Notes: generated by a model not told the origin, from the sequence alone. Shown: positions 27,520 through 37,376, counted from the stretch's first letter. The stretch is 64,000 bases of DNA from Burkholderiaceae bacterium (GCA_018261955.1 JAGTRK010000002.1:1-64000); one strand, 5' to 3'. Made by a program: numbers and translations.

Positions 27520-28950
27520 TCACAATGCCTGCCAAGCATCTAAAAACCGTTGTCGCGCTTGAGCGTGCGCCACAATTGGTGTGGGGTAGCCGAATTGCTG
27601 CGGATTTTTGGGTGCGTGGATTTCTTTGACAGGGCAGTCGCGCAGTTCGGGTAGCCATTGCTTGATGAACACACCCTGCGCGTCATAGGTCTCGCTTTGT
27701 TTGGTCGGGTTAAAAATTCTAAAATATGGCACGGAATCATTGCCCGTGGACGCGCTCCATTGCCAGCCGCCGTTGTTTGAGGCAAAATCAAAATCAATCA
27801 ATTTTTGCGCGAAATACCGCTCACCCCAACGCCAATCAATCAACAAATCCTTGACCAAAAACATCGCGCAGACCATGCGCAAACGATTGTGCATGAAATT
27901 CGTGGCGTTCAAACAGCGCATCGCCGCATCAATCAAGGGATAACCCGTGCGTCCCTCGCACCACGCGACAAAAGCGGTGTTATCGTTGTACCACGCCACA
28001 CCTTGAGTATTTCGTTTAAACGGTAGATTTTGCCCTACATACGGAAAACCCACCATCACATAACGATAAAAATCTCGCCAGATGAGTTCGGTTTGCCACT
28101 TTTCTGCTGCCAACTCCGATGTCTCTTGCGTCTGCACAGCCAGTTGCGCGCGGTGCCAACATTGGCGCGCGCTCAATGCGCCGACTGCCAAATAGGGCGA
28201 GAGCCCACTTGTGCCTTGAACGCTCGGATGGTCGCGGTCTTGCGCATACCGATGCAGCGTTTCAGCGCAAAATGCATCCAAGCGTGCTTGCGCAGCAGAT
28301 TCACCCGCGACCCAATCCACATGTGTATGGGGTGTGGGTGTGTAATCGCCCCAAAATGCATCCCCCATTGCAGGTACATCGCACAGATTGAGTGTGTTGT
28401 GTGTGCCTGCTGGCATGGGCGCAACACTGGGCAAAGCGTGCTGCATGTGCGTGTGCCATTGACGCAAAACATTGTTTTTATACGGGGTAAACACCGTGTA
28501 GCAATCACCATTCTGTGTGCGCACACGCTCAGGTTTCATCAAACACTGGTCATGATACCATGTGATTTCAATCGAACTTTTGCGCAAAATTCGATGGACA
28601 TTTCTGTCCCGTTCGGTTTCATTGAATTCATATTGACGATTGGCAAACACCTGCGTGATGCCCCGTGCTCGACACCAGTCAAGCAACAACTGGGGTACAG
28701 CCGCATAGTCAGGACAAGTCAGACAGTGAAAAGCGATGCCATGTGCGTACAAATCCTGAGCCAAAGCCTGCACCGAACGCGTCTCAAAATCGACCCGCGC
28801 ATCACCCACATCATGCCGCCGCCACTGCGCGGGCGTGCTGATATACACAGTGAGCAACGGCACAGCCAACTGCTCCGCCAAAGCCTGCGCTTGGGTCAAA
28901 GCAGGATTGTCCGCCAAACGCAAATCGGCACGAAACCAGTGCAACACCAT
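27520..28950 (-). CDS. phrB: Deoxyribodipyrimidine photolyase
   Basis: Light-driven flavoenzyme that splits cyclobutane pyrimidine dimers. The N-terminal antenna domain starts LHWFRADLRLADNPAL. The FAD domain includes GTSGLSPYLAVGALSAR near residue 248, the TGYPLIDAAMRCLN region near residue 340, and the SNNGGWQWSASTG segment near residue 395 that holds part of the tryptophan relay and binding pocket. 476 residues, as expected for class I CPD photolyases. Confidence 0.95.
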   Translation of the reverse strand: MVLHWFRADLRLADNPALTQAQALAEQLAVPLLTVYISTPAQWRRHDVGDARVDFETRSVQALAQDLYAHGIAFHCLTCPDYAAVPQLLLDWCRARGITQVFANRQYEFNETERDRNVHRILRKSSIEITWYHDQCLMKPERVRTQNGDCYTVFTPYKNNVLRQWHTHMQHALPSVAPMPAGTHNTLNLCDVPAMGDAFWGDYTPTPHTHVDWVAGESAAQARLDAFCAETLHRYAQDRDHPSVQGTSGLSPYLAVGALSARQCWHRAQLAVQTQETSELAAEKWQTELIWRDFYRYVMVGFPYVGQNLPFKRNTQGVAWYNDNTAFVAWCEGRTGYPLIDAAMRCLNATNFMHNRLRMVCAMFLVKDLLIDWRWGERYFAQKLIDFDFASNNGGWQWSASTGNDSVPYFRIFNPTKQSETYDAQGVFIKQWLPELRDCPVKEIHAPKNPQQFGYPTPIVAHAQARQRFLDAWQAL

Positions 28951-29177
28951 AAAAACACCTGTTGAAAATCATTGGGAAAGCCACGCGCAAAGCGTGAAAA
29001 GACAGCCGTCATCATAGCAGAATGACAGGGCTGGGGCTTTGCTTGGCGTTGCGCGAAAGTATAGAGTCACGTTGACTCACTATCTCCAAATTGCGAAGCG
29101 ATGAATTCAATGATGGGGTTTCATAGGTGAAGAAAGCCCCACTTTTAGTAAGCATTTTTCGCGTATTCGCCCGTTCA
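28951..29177. other. Intergenic region, phrB to HEPN gene
   Basis: About 230 bases. A GAGTCA/TGACTC hairpin sits at 29064-29078. An imperfect stem of GGGG and CCCC blocks (29115-29140) is followed by TTTT on the plus strand. Neither is a clear terminator for the HEPN gene. Confidence 0.35.
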
Positions 29178-30566
29178 TTACTCTACTGAGTTTTTCAATA
29201 AATAATAACCATCAAGTCTTTTTACAGTAGAAAAGCTTGTCTCAGCGGATATCCCAACAAGTTGGAGAAGCAAAAAAACTAAAACTGCTTCCACAAATTT
29301 TGATTTTTCCAGAATACCGACAGTAGAGAAATCATTCGCATGTGAAATATCATTTCGTAGTTTGCATATTTCATTTAAGTTGCTCGGTGTGTATTTCCAG
29401 TTCTCGTTATTCAAGTTGGGAATTAGTTTCATTTTTTTTGAAATACATGCTTCTGTGCTTAATTTTTGAGAGTTTAGCCCTCGTTCACCCGAAATCCTAC
29501 CCATTAACTTCTTAATTGATTTCGCATTGCATTTAAACGCTTCTTCCTCTAAAAGAAGTAAACTTCTCTTAATAAATCCATCTAACACAACAGAATCGAC
29601 ATAATTTTCTTTGATGTACGAACAACGCTCTAACAATCTGAACAAACCTAAAAAGGTATCTTCTGGATTGTTCATTTTCATATATTTTAAGTATTTTTTG
29701 TAGTACTCTCTTTCGCCTTTGTCAAGAGAGAAAAAGTCGCTAACCACATCTAAATTCGGAGGTGAATCATCTCCAACCTCGCTGAGAAATTGTTCAGAAA
29801 ATGGAAATAAAATAGCTTTGAATTCATGATGGCATTTCAGTTTTTCTGTTTGAAAATATATTGATATATTCTTTTCACTGATTTTGTCGCTACTCGTTAT
29901 ACTTAAAATTTCTAAATCACTGCCATATAAAAAAGAAAAAATTCCAATTGTGTCATTCAGTGTGTCAGTGAGATCAGTGAAGCAAACTTCTGAATGAAAA
30001 TACCCACATAAGCGTGGATGCAACTCTTCGTAACCTTTTAAAGCAGAATAACCAGTATGGTACGAATATCCACCAACCAAATGAAATCCATCTGAAAGCA
30101 CAATAAACTCAGCGTCTGATTGTCCTCTATCTAAACATTCCATTTGTTTAGCTGTATGACCTAACCAGTGATTAAAACTTGGCGAATCTATTTTGAAGTT
30201 ATGATAAGAATCAGCAATTGATAATTGAGAATCTGCATATAAAACATAATCAACAGCAAAAACAGCTTTAAAAAAAGAGCCTCTGTTTCGCTTCGGCAGA
30301 CTCTTTGATGAGTAGTGTATAAGATTTAACCCGTGTAACACAAATTTAGTGAAAAAGTCTCCACCTGATAATGAATCGATTTTGCGTTTGAAAAATATTG
30401 AGTTTTGCCTTGCTTTAATTTCTCCATAGATCTCAACTTTGATTTCACTTGGAGTTAACTGTAATTCCGCCTGAAAAAAGTCGTCATTAATTTCAATGTT
30501 GAAGTCAAATTTATATTTTTGGTTTAAAAATAATTTTTCAATTCGATTCATTCTGAACAACCCCAT
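29178..30566 (-). CDS. ApeA-like HEPN domain protein, candidate anti-phage factor
   Basis: 462 residues, no membrane segment or signal. The C-terminal third is helical and contains LRNDISHAND, an R-x4-H motif (R404, H409) typical of HEPN ribonucleases. The N-terminal half looks like the ApeA N-domain layout: beta-rich, with VEIYGEIKAR near residue 44 and DSPSFNHWLGHT near residue 127. ApeA-type HEPN proteins act alone as abortive-infection phage defence. Two 60-base samples I counted were 37-38% G+C against 60% in neighbouring lpdA, which points to transfer. It lies 69 bases below lpdA. ATG 30551 is an alternative start. The family call is by eye. Confidence 0.65.
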   Translation of the reverse strand: MGLFRMNRIEKLFLNQKYKFDFNIEINDDFFQAELQLTPSEIKVEIYGEIKARQNSIFFKRKIDSLSGGDFFTKFVLHGLNLIHYSSKSLPKRNRGSFFKAVFAVDYVLYADSQLSIADSYHNFKIDSPSFNHWLGHTAKQMECLDRGQSDAEFIVLSDGFHLVGGYSYHTGYSALKGYEELHPRLCGYFHSEVCFTDLTDTLNDTIGIFSFLYGSDLEILSITSSDKISEKNISIYFQTEKLKCHHEFKAILFPFSEQFLSEVGDDSPPNLDVVSDFFSLDKGEREYYKKYLKYMKMNNPEDTFLGLFRLLERCSYIKENYVDSVVLDGFIKRSLLLLEEEAFKCNAKSIKKLMGRISGERGLNSQKLSTEACISKKMKLIPNLNNENWKYTPSNLNEICKLRNDISHANDFSTVGILEKSKFVEAVLVFLLLQLVGISAETSFSTVKRLDGYYLLKNSVE

Positions 30567-30635
30567 TTAAACTAATGAAATGAGTAGGACGCACTCACAA
30601 ATCCAACTTATTATTTTTTATTTGAATAAACTCAA

Positions 30636-32450
30636 TCACTTTTTCCGCACTGGCGGCACATCGGTACAATGCCCATCTGCAACCTCCGCAGCCATGCCGA
30701 TGGATTCGCCCAGCGTTGGGTGGGGGTGTATGGTTTTGCCGATGTCCAGACTGTCCGCACCCATTTCGATGGCGAGGCAGACTTCAGAGATTAAATCCCC
30801 CGCGCCTGTGCCGACAATGCCGCCGCCGAGGATGTGCCCGGTGGTTTCATCAAAAATGAGTTTGGTAAAGCCCTCGTCACGACCGTTGGCAATCGCGCGA
30901 CCTGAGGCTTGCCATGGGAACACGCCTTTTTTAATCGTGATGTTTTGCGCTTTGGCTTGTTCTTCGGTCAAGCCTGCCCACGCCACTTCGGGGTCGGTGT
31001 AGGCGACCGATGGAATTTGGCGCACATCAAAGAACGCTTTTTCTCCATGCGCGGCTTCGGCGGCAACGTGGGCTTCGTGCACGGCTTTGTGCGCGAGCAT
31101 GGGTTGACCAACGATATCGCCGATGGCGAAGATGTGTGGGACATTGGTGCGCATTTGCGCATCCACGTTGATAAAGCCGCGCTCTGTGACTGCCACGCCT
31201 GCCTTGTCCGCGTTAATGAGTAATCCATTCGGTGCGCGACCCACAGCGACCAACACCATGTCGTAGCGTTGTGGCTCGGTTGGCGCGGTGGATGTGTCGT
31301 TGGCTTTCTCAAACGTCACCCAAATGCCATCTTCACGTGCCTCCACCGCCACGGTTTTGGTATTGACATAGATGTTGTCAAAACGGTGGGCGTTGTGCTT
31401 TTGCCAAACTTTGACGAGGTCGCGATCGGCACCCTGCATCAGTCCATCCATCATTTCAACCACATCCAAGCGTGCGCCGAGTGATGAGTACACCGTGCCC
31501 ATTTCTAAACCAATGATGCCACCGCCGAGGATGAGCATTTTCGAGGGTAATTTACCTTGGATTTGGCGTAATTCCAACGCGCCAGTGGAATCCACGATGC
31601 GTGGATCTTCGGGTATAAACGGCAGTTTGACCACACGCGAACCTGCGGCAATGATGGCTTGTTTGAAGCGGATGGTTTTCGAGGTTTGTTTGCCCTCGCC
31701 ATCGGTTGTGGTCACTTGCAGATGGTGTGGGTCGATGAATTGCCCCACGCCCTGCACCACGTTGACTTTGCGCATTTTCGCCATGCTTGCCAGTCCTGTG
31801 GTGAGTTTGCTCACCACGGAGTTTTTATAATCGCGCAGTTTATCGATGTCCACGCTCGGCTCGGCGAAGGTGATGCCGTGTGCAGATAGGTGTTTCGCTT
31901 CATCCATCACTGCGACTGAATGCAACAGGGCTTTCGAGGGGATACAACCGACGTTCAAACACACACCGCCGAGCGCGGCGTAACGCTCCACCAGCACCAC
32001 ATCCATGCCCAAATCTGCCGCTCGAAATGCTGCTGAGTAGCCGCCCGGTCCTGCCCCGAGTACCAATATTTCGCAGGCGAGGTCGTGTGGCGTGTCAGCG
32101 ATTTCGTCTGTCATTGGCGCGGCTGGGATACTTGGGGCAACGGGTGTGGTCGCCGACTGAGGTTCGGTGGCTGTTGTGGCAATCTGTGGTGTCGCAGCGG
32201 CTGTGGTTTCACTGGTTTCGAGCACCACAACGATGGAACCTTCAGAAATTTTATCGCCGACTTTGACTTTGATTTCTTTGATGATACCCGCGTGTGAGGA
32301 GGGCACGTCCAAAGTCGCTTTGTCGGATTCGAGCGTGAGCAAGGCATCCTCAACTGCGACGGTATCGCCAACCTTAACGAAAATTTCAATCACGGGAATA
32401 TTTTTATAGTCGCCGATGTCGGGGACTTTGATGTCGATGAGTTGGGTCAT
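30636..32450 (-). CDS. lpdA: Dihydrolipoamide dehydrogenase (E3) with N-terminal lipoyl domain
   Basis: E3 of pyruvate dehydrogenase; it reoxidises dihydrolipoamide and makes NADH. The first 80 or so residues form a lipoyl domain (lysine 44 in ESDKATLDVP), joined by an Ala/Thr/Pro linker to the flavoprotein. The FAD loop LGAGPGGYSAA is near residue 131; the redox disulfide is C164/C169 in GGVCLNVGCIPSK; the C-terminal HPHPTLGES carries the His-Glu pair. 604 residues. Lipoyl-bearing E3 is known in Neisseria and betaproteobacteria. Last housekeeping gene of the aceE-aceF operon. Confidence 0.95.
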   Translation of the reverse strand: MTQLIDIKVPDIGDYKNIPVIEIFVKVGDTVAVEDALLTLESDKATLDVPSSHAGIIKEIKVKVGDKISEGSIVVVLETSETTAAATPQIATTATEPQSATTPVAPSIPAAPMTDEIADTPHDLACEILVLGAGPGGYSAAFRAADLGMDVVLVERYAALGGVCLNVGCIPSKALLHSVAVMDEAKHLSAHGITFAEPSVDIDKLRDYKNSVVSKLTTGLASMAKMRKVNVVQGVGQFIDPHHLQVTTTDGEGKQTSKTIRFKQAIIAAGSRVVKLPFIPEDPRIVDSTGALELRQIQGKLPSKMLILGGGIIGLEMGTVYSSLGARLDVVEMMDGLMQGADRDLVKVWQKHNAHRFDNIYVNTKTVAVEAREDGIWVTFEKANDTSTAPTEPQRYDMVLVAVGRAPNGLLINADKAGVAVTERGFINVDAQMRTNVPHIFAIGDIVGQPMLAHKAVHEAHVAAEAAHGEKAFFDVRQIPSVAYTDPEVAWAGLTEEQAKAQNITIKKGVFPWQASGRAIANGRDEGFTKLIFDETTGHILGGGIVGTGAGDLISEVCLAIEMGADSLDIGKTIHPHPTLGESIGMAAEVADGHCTDVPPVRKK

Positions 32451-32482
32451 TGTGACTCCTGTTAATTTGACGGCACCTTGAC

Positions 32483-32836
32483 TTATGCCGATGCACCATC
32501 ATAAGCGATGATATTCACGGTTGATAAATCCAAAGGCACATCCAAACAACGCAGATTGATGGCAACGGTTTCAGTCACGCCATCATGCCCTTTGCTTATG
32601 CCAAACGGCGCACAGCCGCAGGTTTTACAAAAGTGGTGTTGTACCACGTGTTTGTTAAACGTATAGGTACTGTATGCGCCCTCGGGCAAAGTCATTTGTG
32701 TTTGTGCTTTAGGCATAAACGTGAGTAGATAGCCCTTTTTACGGCAGTGCGAGCAGTTGCACTCAACGACTTTTTCGAGTGTGGTTTCAAACGAAATTTT
32801 CAATTGCCCGCAATGGCAACTGCAGGTGTAATTCAT
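32483..32836 (-). CDS. GFA (CENP-V) family zinc protein
   Basis: 117 residues from ATG 32836, which has AAGGA upstream. The cysteine pattern is that of the glutathione-dependent formaldehyde-activating fold: CSCHCGQLK, ECNCSHCRKKG and HFCKTCGCAPFG. Function in this family is often unproven, and no formaldehyde oxidation genes are near. It lies between lprI-like and lpdA, inside the pyruvate dehydrogenase operon, 32 bases ahead of lpdA's upstream edge. Confidence 0.85.
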   Translation of the reverse strand: MNYTCSCHCGQLKISFETTLEKVVECNCSHCRKKGYLLTFMPKAQTQMTLPEGAYSTYTFNKHVVQHHFCKTCGCAPFGISKGHDGVTETVAINLRCLDVPLDLSTVNIIAYDGASA

Positions 32837-32874
32837 TTTGGAATCCTTGTGCGTTAAAAACTGGAGCGACCCGC

Positions 32875-33261
32875 TTAGTCTGTCAAACGGCTCGGTTGAC
32901 ATCCCGTGCTTTTACATTCGCGCAAGCGGTCTTGTAAAAAATTGGTTTGCTCGACGGTTTTTCTCAGGCGGCAATTGACAAACAGAACGATTTCATCGTC
33001 GCGCTCTTCGATGCATTGGCTGTCGCGTCCACGCATCCATTCGAGTTGCACGGATTTAAGGGTTTTTTTGCTCGCGCTCGGTAAGGCTTTCATCAAATCG
33101 CCATAGGCTTTGTTGAGGTCTTTGTCTGCTTGGATGTACAGTTTGTCTTTGCAGTAAAACTCGTCAAAGGTGTTGCGTGCGTTGTCACAATTGTCCGCCA
33201 ATGCCGCCACACTGATGATGCTCAAACCCGCAGCGCAAAATAATTTGAATAATGTGTTCAT
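32875..33261 (-). CDS. LprI-like (DUF1311) secreted protein
   Basis: 128 residues with a signal peptide (about 1-22, ending ALA) and a mature part of the lysozyme inhibitor LprI type: repeated cysteines (DNCDNARNTFDEFYC), the helical LNKAYGDLMKAL and a QLEWMRGRDSQC motif. Probably periplasmic. Whether it inhibits lysozyme is unknown. Its ATG overlaps the aceF stop (ATGA), an odd tie between a periplasmic protein and a cytoplasmic enzyme complex. Confidence 0.82.
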   Translation of the reverse strand: MNTLFKLFCAAGLSIISVAALADNCDNARNTFDEFYCKDKLYIQADKDLNKAYGDLMKALPSASKKTLKSVQLEWMRGRDSQCIEERDDEIVLFVNCRLRKTVEQTNFLQDRLRECKSTGCQPSRLTD

Positions 33262-34583
33262 AGTAAAACCCTTCTGTAGTCGTTGAGTATATTTGCCAAA
33301 TAGGCGTTAAACCGCGCTGCCGCCGCACCGTCAATCACGCGGTGGTCATACGACAGCGATAATGGGCACATCAGGCGTGGCACGAACTCTGTGCCATTCC
33401 AAACAGGTTGTATGGATGAGCGCGACACGCCGAGAATCGCGACTTCAGGCGCGTTGATAATCGGCGTGAACGTCGTGCCGCCAATGCCGCCCAATGAGGA
33501 AATCGAGAAACAACCGCCTTGCATATCGGTCGGTTTGAGTTTGCCCTCGCGTGCGTTTTTCGCCAATTCGCTCATTTCAACCGCGATTTCGGTCACTGAT
33601 TTTTTATCCGCGTCTTTAATCACAGGCACGACCAAACCGTTTGGGGTGTCGGCAGCAAAACCGATGTTGTAGTATTTTTTATAGACCAAATTGTCGCCAT
33701 CGAGTGAGGCGTTGAATTCGGGAAATTTTTTCAGCCCTTGCACGCAGGCTTTGATGAGGAAAGCGAGCAGGGTGAATTTAACGCTTTGCTTTTCGTATTC
33801 TCTGTTCAACGTCACACGGAATTGTTCTAATTCGGTGATGTCGGCGACTTCGTTATTGGTCACGTGTGGAATCATCACCCAGTTGCGCGATAAGTTTTGA
33901 CCTGAGATTTTTTTGATGCGTGAGAGGGGGTGCACATCAATTTCACCAAATTTGGTGAAGTCAATTTGTGGCCACGGCAGTAAATCCAAACCACCACCGA
34001 GCGATGCAGGTTGAGTGACATTCGGTGTTGGGCAAGCGGCTGCGCCATTCATCACCGTTTTGATATAGGCGCGCACATCGTCTTGCGTGATGCGGTTTTT
34101 CGACCCTGTGCCCGTGACATTGTCCAAGTTGACATCCAATTCGCGTGCAAATTGGCGCACGGAGGGCGATGCATAGGCTGTTTTGCTCATGGCAACGGTA
34201 GCAGTTGGGGTGACCTCAGGGATGGCGAGCAGTTCGCGTTCTACTGGAATTGGGATGGCAGCCGCTGCGGTGGTCTGTACTGCGGGCTCCTGCGGTGCGG
34301 CTAGTGTACTCGTTGTGTTTACAGGATTTGCATTGCTTGCGTCTGCTGCTTCCAGCGTCACCACCACCGAGCCTTCGGATACTTTATCGCCGACCTTAAC
34401 GGCAATATTTTTCACAACCCCCGCATGTGAAGAGGGCACGTCCAACGTGGCTTTATCGGACTCAAGGGTGACGAGGGTGTCCTCGACGGTGATGGTATCG
34501 CCGACTTTGACAAACACCTCAATCACAGGGATGTTTTTATAGTCGCCAATATCGGGGACTTTGACTTCAATGATTTGACTCAT
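33258..34583 (-). CDS. aceF: Dihydrolipoamide acetyltransferase (PDH E2)
   Basis: Core of pyruvate dehydrogenase that passes acetyl groups to CoA. Domains in order: one lipoyl domain (1-78, lysine 44), Pro/Ala-rich linker, peripheral-subunit-binding domain (about 138-175, ASPSVRQFARELDV) and catalytic domain to residue 441 with the active-site SYDHRVIDGAAAARF. E. coli AceF has three lipoyl domains; one here is common in betaproteobacteria. Preceded by aceE at 24 bases. Confidence 0.95.
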   Translation of the reverse strand: MSQIIEVKVPDIGDYKNIPVIEVFVKVGDTITVEDTLVTLESDKATLDVPSSHAGVVKNIAVKVGDKVSEGSVVVTLEAADASNANPVNTTSTLAAPQEPAVQTTAAAAIPIPVERELLAIPEVTPTATVAMSKTAYASPSVRQFARELDVNLDNVTGTGSKNRITQDDVRAYIKTVMNGAAACPTPNVTQPASLGGGLDLLPWPQIDFTKFGEIDVHPLSRIKKISGQNLSRNWVMIPHVTNNEVADITELEQFRVTLNREYEKQSVKFTLLAFLIKACVQGLKKFPEFNASLDGDNLVYKKYYNIGFAADTPNGLVVPVIKDADKKSVTEIAVEMSELAKNAREGKLKPTDMQGGCFSISSLGGIGGTTFTPIINAPEVAILGVSRSSIQPVWNGTEFVPRLMCPLSLSYDHRVIDGAAAARFNAYLANILNDYRRVLL

Positions 34584-34607
34584 GATGTATTCCTTGTTTG
34601 AGGTGGT

Positions 34608-37292
34608 TTAAACCGTCCACGGTGCAGGCTTGCCCGCATCCAATTGGTATTTCGAAATTGCTTTGGCGACGGTGTCGTATTCAATCACGCCCTCATCGGC
34701 CAAGGCTTTGAGCGCGGAGACTGTCACCCAGTAGCGATTGACTTCAAAAAAGTGGCGCAGTTGCTCGCGTGTGTCCGAGCGTCCAAAACCATCCGTCCCC
34801 AGCACGGTGTAACGTGCAGGCACAAACGCACGAATTTGCTCGGCGACTGCACGCATGTAGTCGGTTGCGGCAATCACGGGTGCGTCCGAATCCATCAACA
34901 AAGTTTCCACGTGCGAGAGTTTGCGTGGCGCGGCAGGATTGAGTAAATTCTCACGCTCAATCGTCTGACCTTCGCGCGCCAATTCGGTGAAACTCGGTGC
35001 GGAATAAATGTCCGACTCAACACCCCAGTCGTCTTTGAGCAATTGCGCTGCATGAATGACTTCGTTCAAAATCGTACCCGCACCAATCAAGCGAACTTTT
35101 TTCGGCGCGTTCGCCGCACCGCGTTTGAATAGATACATCCCTTTGATGATGTCGGCGGCAACCGACGCACCTTCGGGCATCGCAGGATGGGCGTAATTTT
35201 CGTTCATCAGCGTGATGTAGTAGTACACGTCTTCTTGTTCGCGATACATGCGGCGCATACCATCCTGCATGATGACTGCCAACTCGTATGAGAAAGTCGG
35301 ATCGTAGGAGATGCAGTTGGGCACAGTGGATGAGAGCAATAAACTGTGACCGTCTTCGTGCTGCAAACCCTCACCGTTCAGTGTGGTGCGTCCTGCCGTC
35401 CCACCGAGGATGAAGCCGCGCGCGCGCATGTCGCCTGCCGCCCAGCACAAATCACCCACCCGTTGAAAGCCAAACATCGAGTAGAGGATGAAAAACGGTA
35501 TCATCGTTACATTGTGCGTTGAGTACGAAGTCGCTGCGGCAATCCAGTCGCTCATCGCACCCGCTTCGTTGATGCCTTCTTCCAACACTTGACCCGTGGT
35601 GGATTCTTTGTAGAACATCAATTGTTCGTGGTCTTGTGGTAAGTATTGTTGTCCCTCTTGACTCCAAATGCCGAGTTGGCGGAACAAGCCTTCCATACCA
35701 AAGGTGCGCGATTCGTCTGGGACAATCGGTACGATGCGATCCTTGAGGTTTTTGTCACGCAGCAGCGTACCGAGAAAACGCACAAACGCCATGGTGGTGG
35801 AAATCTCACGACCTTCTTCGGTGGCCTGCAGGAAAGACTCAAACACCGAGCGTTCAGGAATCAATAGGGCTTCATCGGCTTTTTGACGGCGTTGTGGTAA
35901 ATAGCCACCGAGTTTCATGCGCGCATTGCGCATGTATTCAAGCTCGGGTGAGCCATCGGCGAATTTAACGAATGGCAATTTCTCCAAATCCTCGTCTGAG
36001 ACGGGAATTTCAAAGCGATTGCGGAAATTGCGCACATCCTCGAGGTGCATTTTTTTCTGTTGGTGGGTTGAATTCTGCGCTTCGCCTGAGCCACCCATGC
36101 CGTAGCCTTTGATGGTGTGTGCCAAAATCACGGTTGGGCGGTCGGTCGATTCGTGCGCGGCTTTGTAAGCGGCGTAAATTTTCGATGGATCGTGTCCGCC
36201 ACGATTGAGTGCCCAGACATCTTCATCGTCCCAGTCGTGAATCAACGCGCGCAGTTCATCGGTGTTAAACAGGGTATCTCGGATGTATTGGGCATTTTTT
36301 GCGCGCATGGTTTGAAACTCACCATCGACCATCTCGCCCAAACGTTTAACCAATAAGCCTTTGGTGTCGCGAGCAAACAGTTGATCCCACTTGCGTCCCC
36401 ACACCACTTTAATCACATTCCAACCTGAGCCGCGGAATTCGGATTCGAGTTCTTGGATGATTTTACCATTGCCACGCACGGGGCCGTCTAAGCGTTGCAA
36501 ATTACAGTTAATGACGAACACGAGGTTGTTGAGTTTCTCGCGTCCCGCCATACCAATCGCGCCGAGCGACTCGGGCTCATCGGTTTCGCCATCACCTAAG
36601 AATGCCCAAACCTTGCGGTCTTTGGCATCAATCAAACCACGGCTGTGTAAATACTTCATAAACCGCGCTTGGTAAATCGCCATAATCGGCCCCAAGCCCA
36701 TTGACACCGTTGGGAACTGCCAAAAATCGGGCATCAAATACGGATGTGGATAAGATGAAATGCCTTTGCCATCGACTTCTTGACGGAAATTGCTCAATTG
36801 CTCCTCGGTCAAACGTCCGAGCAAGAATGCACGAGAATACACACCAGGTGCGGAATGCCCTTGTATAAAAATCAAATCCCCGCCATGCTCAGATGAGGGT
36901 GCGCGCCAAAAATGACTGAATCCGATTTCGTACAAAGTTGCAGCGGATTGAAACGAGGCAATGTGTCCACCGACGTTGGTGGTCTTGTTCGCTTTGAGCA
37001 CCATCGCCATTGCGTTCCAACGCACATACGAGCGAATGCGGTGCTCAATTGCTTGGTCACCGGGTAGTTTCGGCTGATTTTCCACGCGAATGGTATTGAT
37101 GTAGGGTGTGGTGGTTTGAAAAGCATGTAGTACACCATTGGTGCGTGCGTGTGAAATTTGTTGGTCAATAATATACGCGGCGCGCTCTGCGCCATGTGTG
37201 GCAATGATATTGTCCAAGGCATTGAGCCATTCTTGGGTTTCTTGGGTGTCGATGTCTTGATAATTTTGAACATCGGATTGCGAGGTGGGCAT
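34608..37292 (-). CDS. aceE: Pyruvate dehydrogenase E1, homodimeric type
   Basis: Thiamine-diphosphate enzyme that decarboxylates pyruvate and acetylates the lipoyl groups of E2. The ThDP signature runs from FLGDGETDEPES near residue 230 to VINCNLQRLDGPV near residue 260. Start set at ATG 37292 because AAGGAG lies just upstream; the frame extends to 37364 without support. 894 residues, as for AceE. A promoter at 37377-37405 and a leader hairpin precede it. Confidence 0.96.
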   Translation of the reverse strand: MPTSQSDVQNYQDIDTQETQEWLNALDNIIATHGAERAAYIIDQQISHARTNGVLHAFQTTTPYINTIRVENQPKLPGDQAIEHRIRSYVRWNAMAMVLKANKTTNVGGHIASFQSAATLYEIGFSHFWRAPSSEHGGDLIFIQGHSAPGVYSRAFLLGRLTEEQLSNFRQEVDGKGISSYPHPYLMPDFWQFPTVSMGLGPIMAIYQARFMKYLHSRGLIDAKDRKVWAFLGDGETDEPESLGAIGMAGREKLNNLVFVINCNLQRLDGPVRGNGKIIQELESEFRGSGWNVIKVVWGRKWDQLFARDTKGLLVKRLGEMVDGEFQTMRAKNAQYIRDTLFNTDELRALIHDWDDEDVWALNRGGHDPSKIYAAYKAAHESTDRPTVILAHTIKGYGMGGSGEAQNSTHQQKKMHLEDVRNFRNRFEIPVSDEDLEKLPFVKFADGSPELEYMRNARMKLGGYLPQRRQKADEALLIPERSVFESFLQATEEGREISTTMAFVRFLGTLLRDKNLKDRIVPIVPDESRTFGMEGLFRQLGIWSQEGQQYLPQDHEQLMFYKESTTGQVLEEGINEAGAMSDWIAAATSYSTHNVTMIPFFILYSMFGFQRVGDLCWAAGDMRARGFILGGTAGRTTLNGEGLQHEDGHSLLLSSTVPNCISYDPTFSYELAVIMQDGMRRMYREQEDVYYYITLMNENYAHPAMPEGASVAADIIKGMYLFKRGAANAPKKVRLIGAGTILNEVIHAAQLLKDDWGVESDIYSAPSFTELAREGQTIERENLLNPAAPRKLSHVETLLMDSDAPVIAATDYMRAVAEQIRAFVPARYTVLGTDGFGRSDTREQLRHFFEVNRYWVTVSALKALADEGVIEYDTVAKAISKYQLDAGKPAPWTV

Positions 37293-37338
37293 GGCTTCTC
37301 CTTGGTATTTGGCTTTTGACCGTTGCGTGTGATGATAA

Positions 37339-37361
37339 CGCCCATTGTGGGTGAATGGGCG
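37339..37361 (-). promoter_or_regulatory. Hairpin or operator in the aceE leader
   Basis: CGCCCATT and AATGGGCG pair (37339-37346 with 37354-37361) around 7 bases, about ten bases past the likely aceE transcription start. It could be a repressor site or RNA element. It does not match the PdhR consensus known to me. Confidence 0.4.
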
Positions 37362-37376
37362 CATTATTTATTGATG

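Noticed and set aside
28030-28965. 311-residue plus frame opposite phrB
   Set aside because: It is antisense to a full photolyase gene and has no family features.
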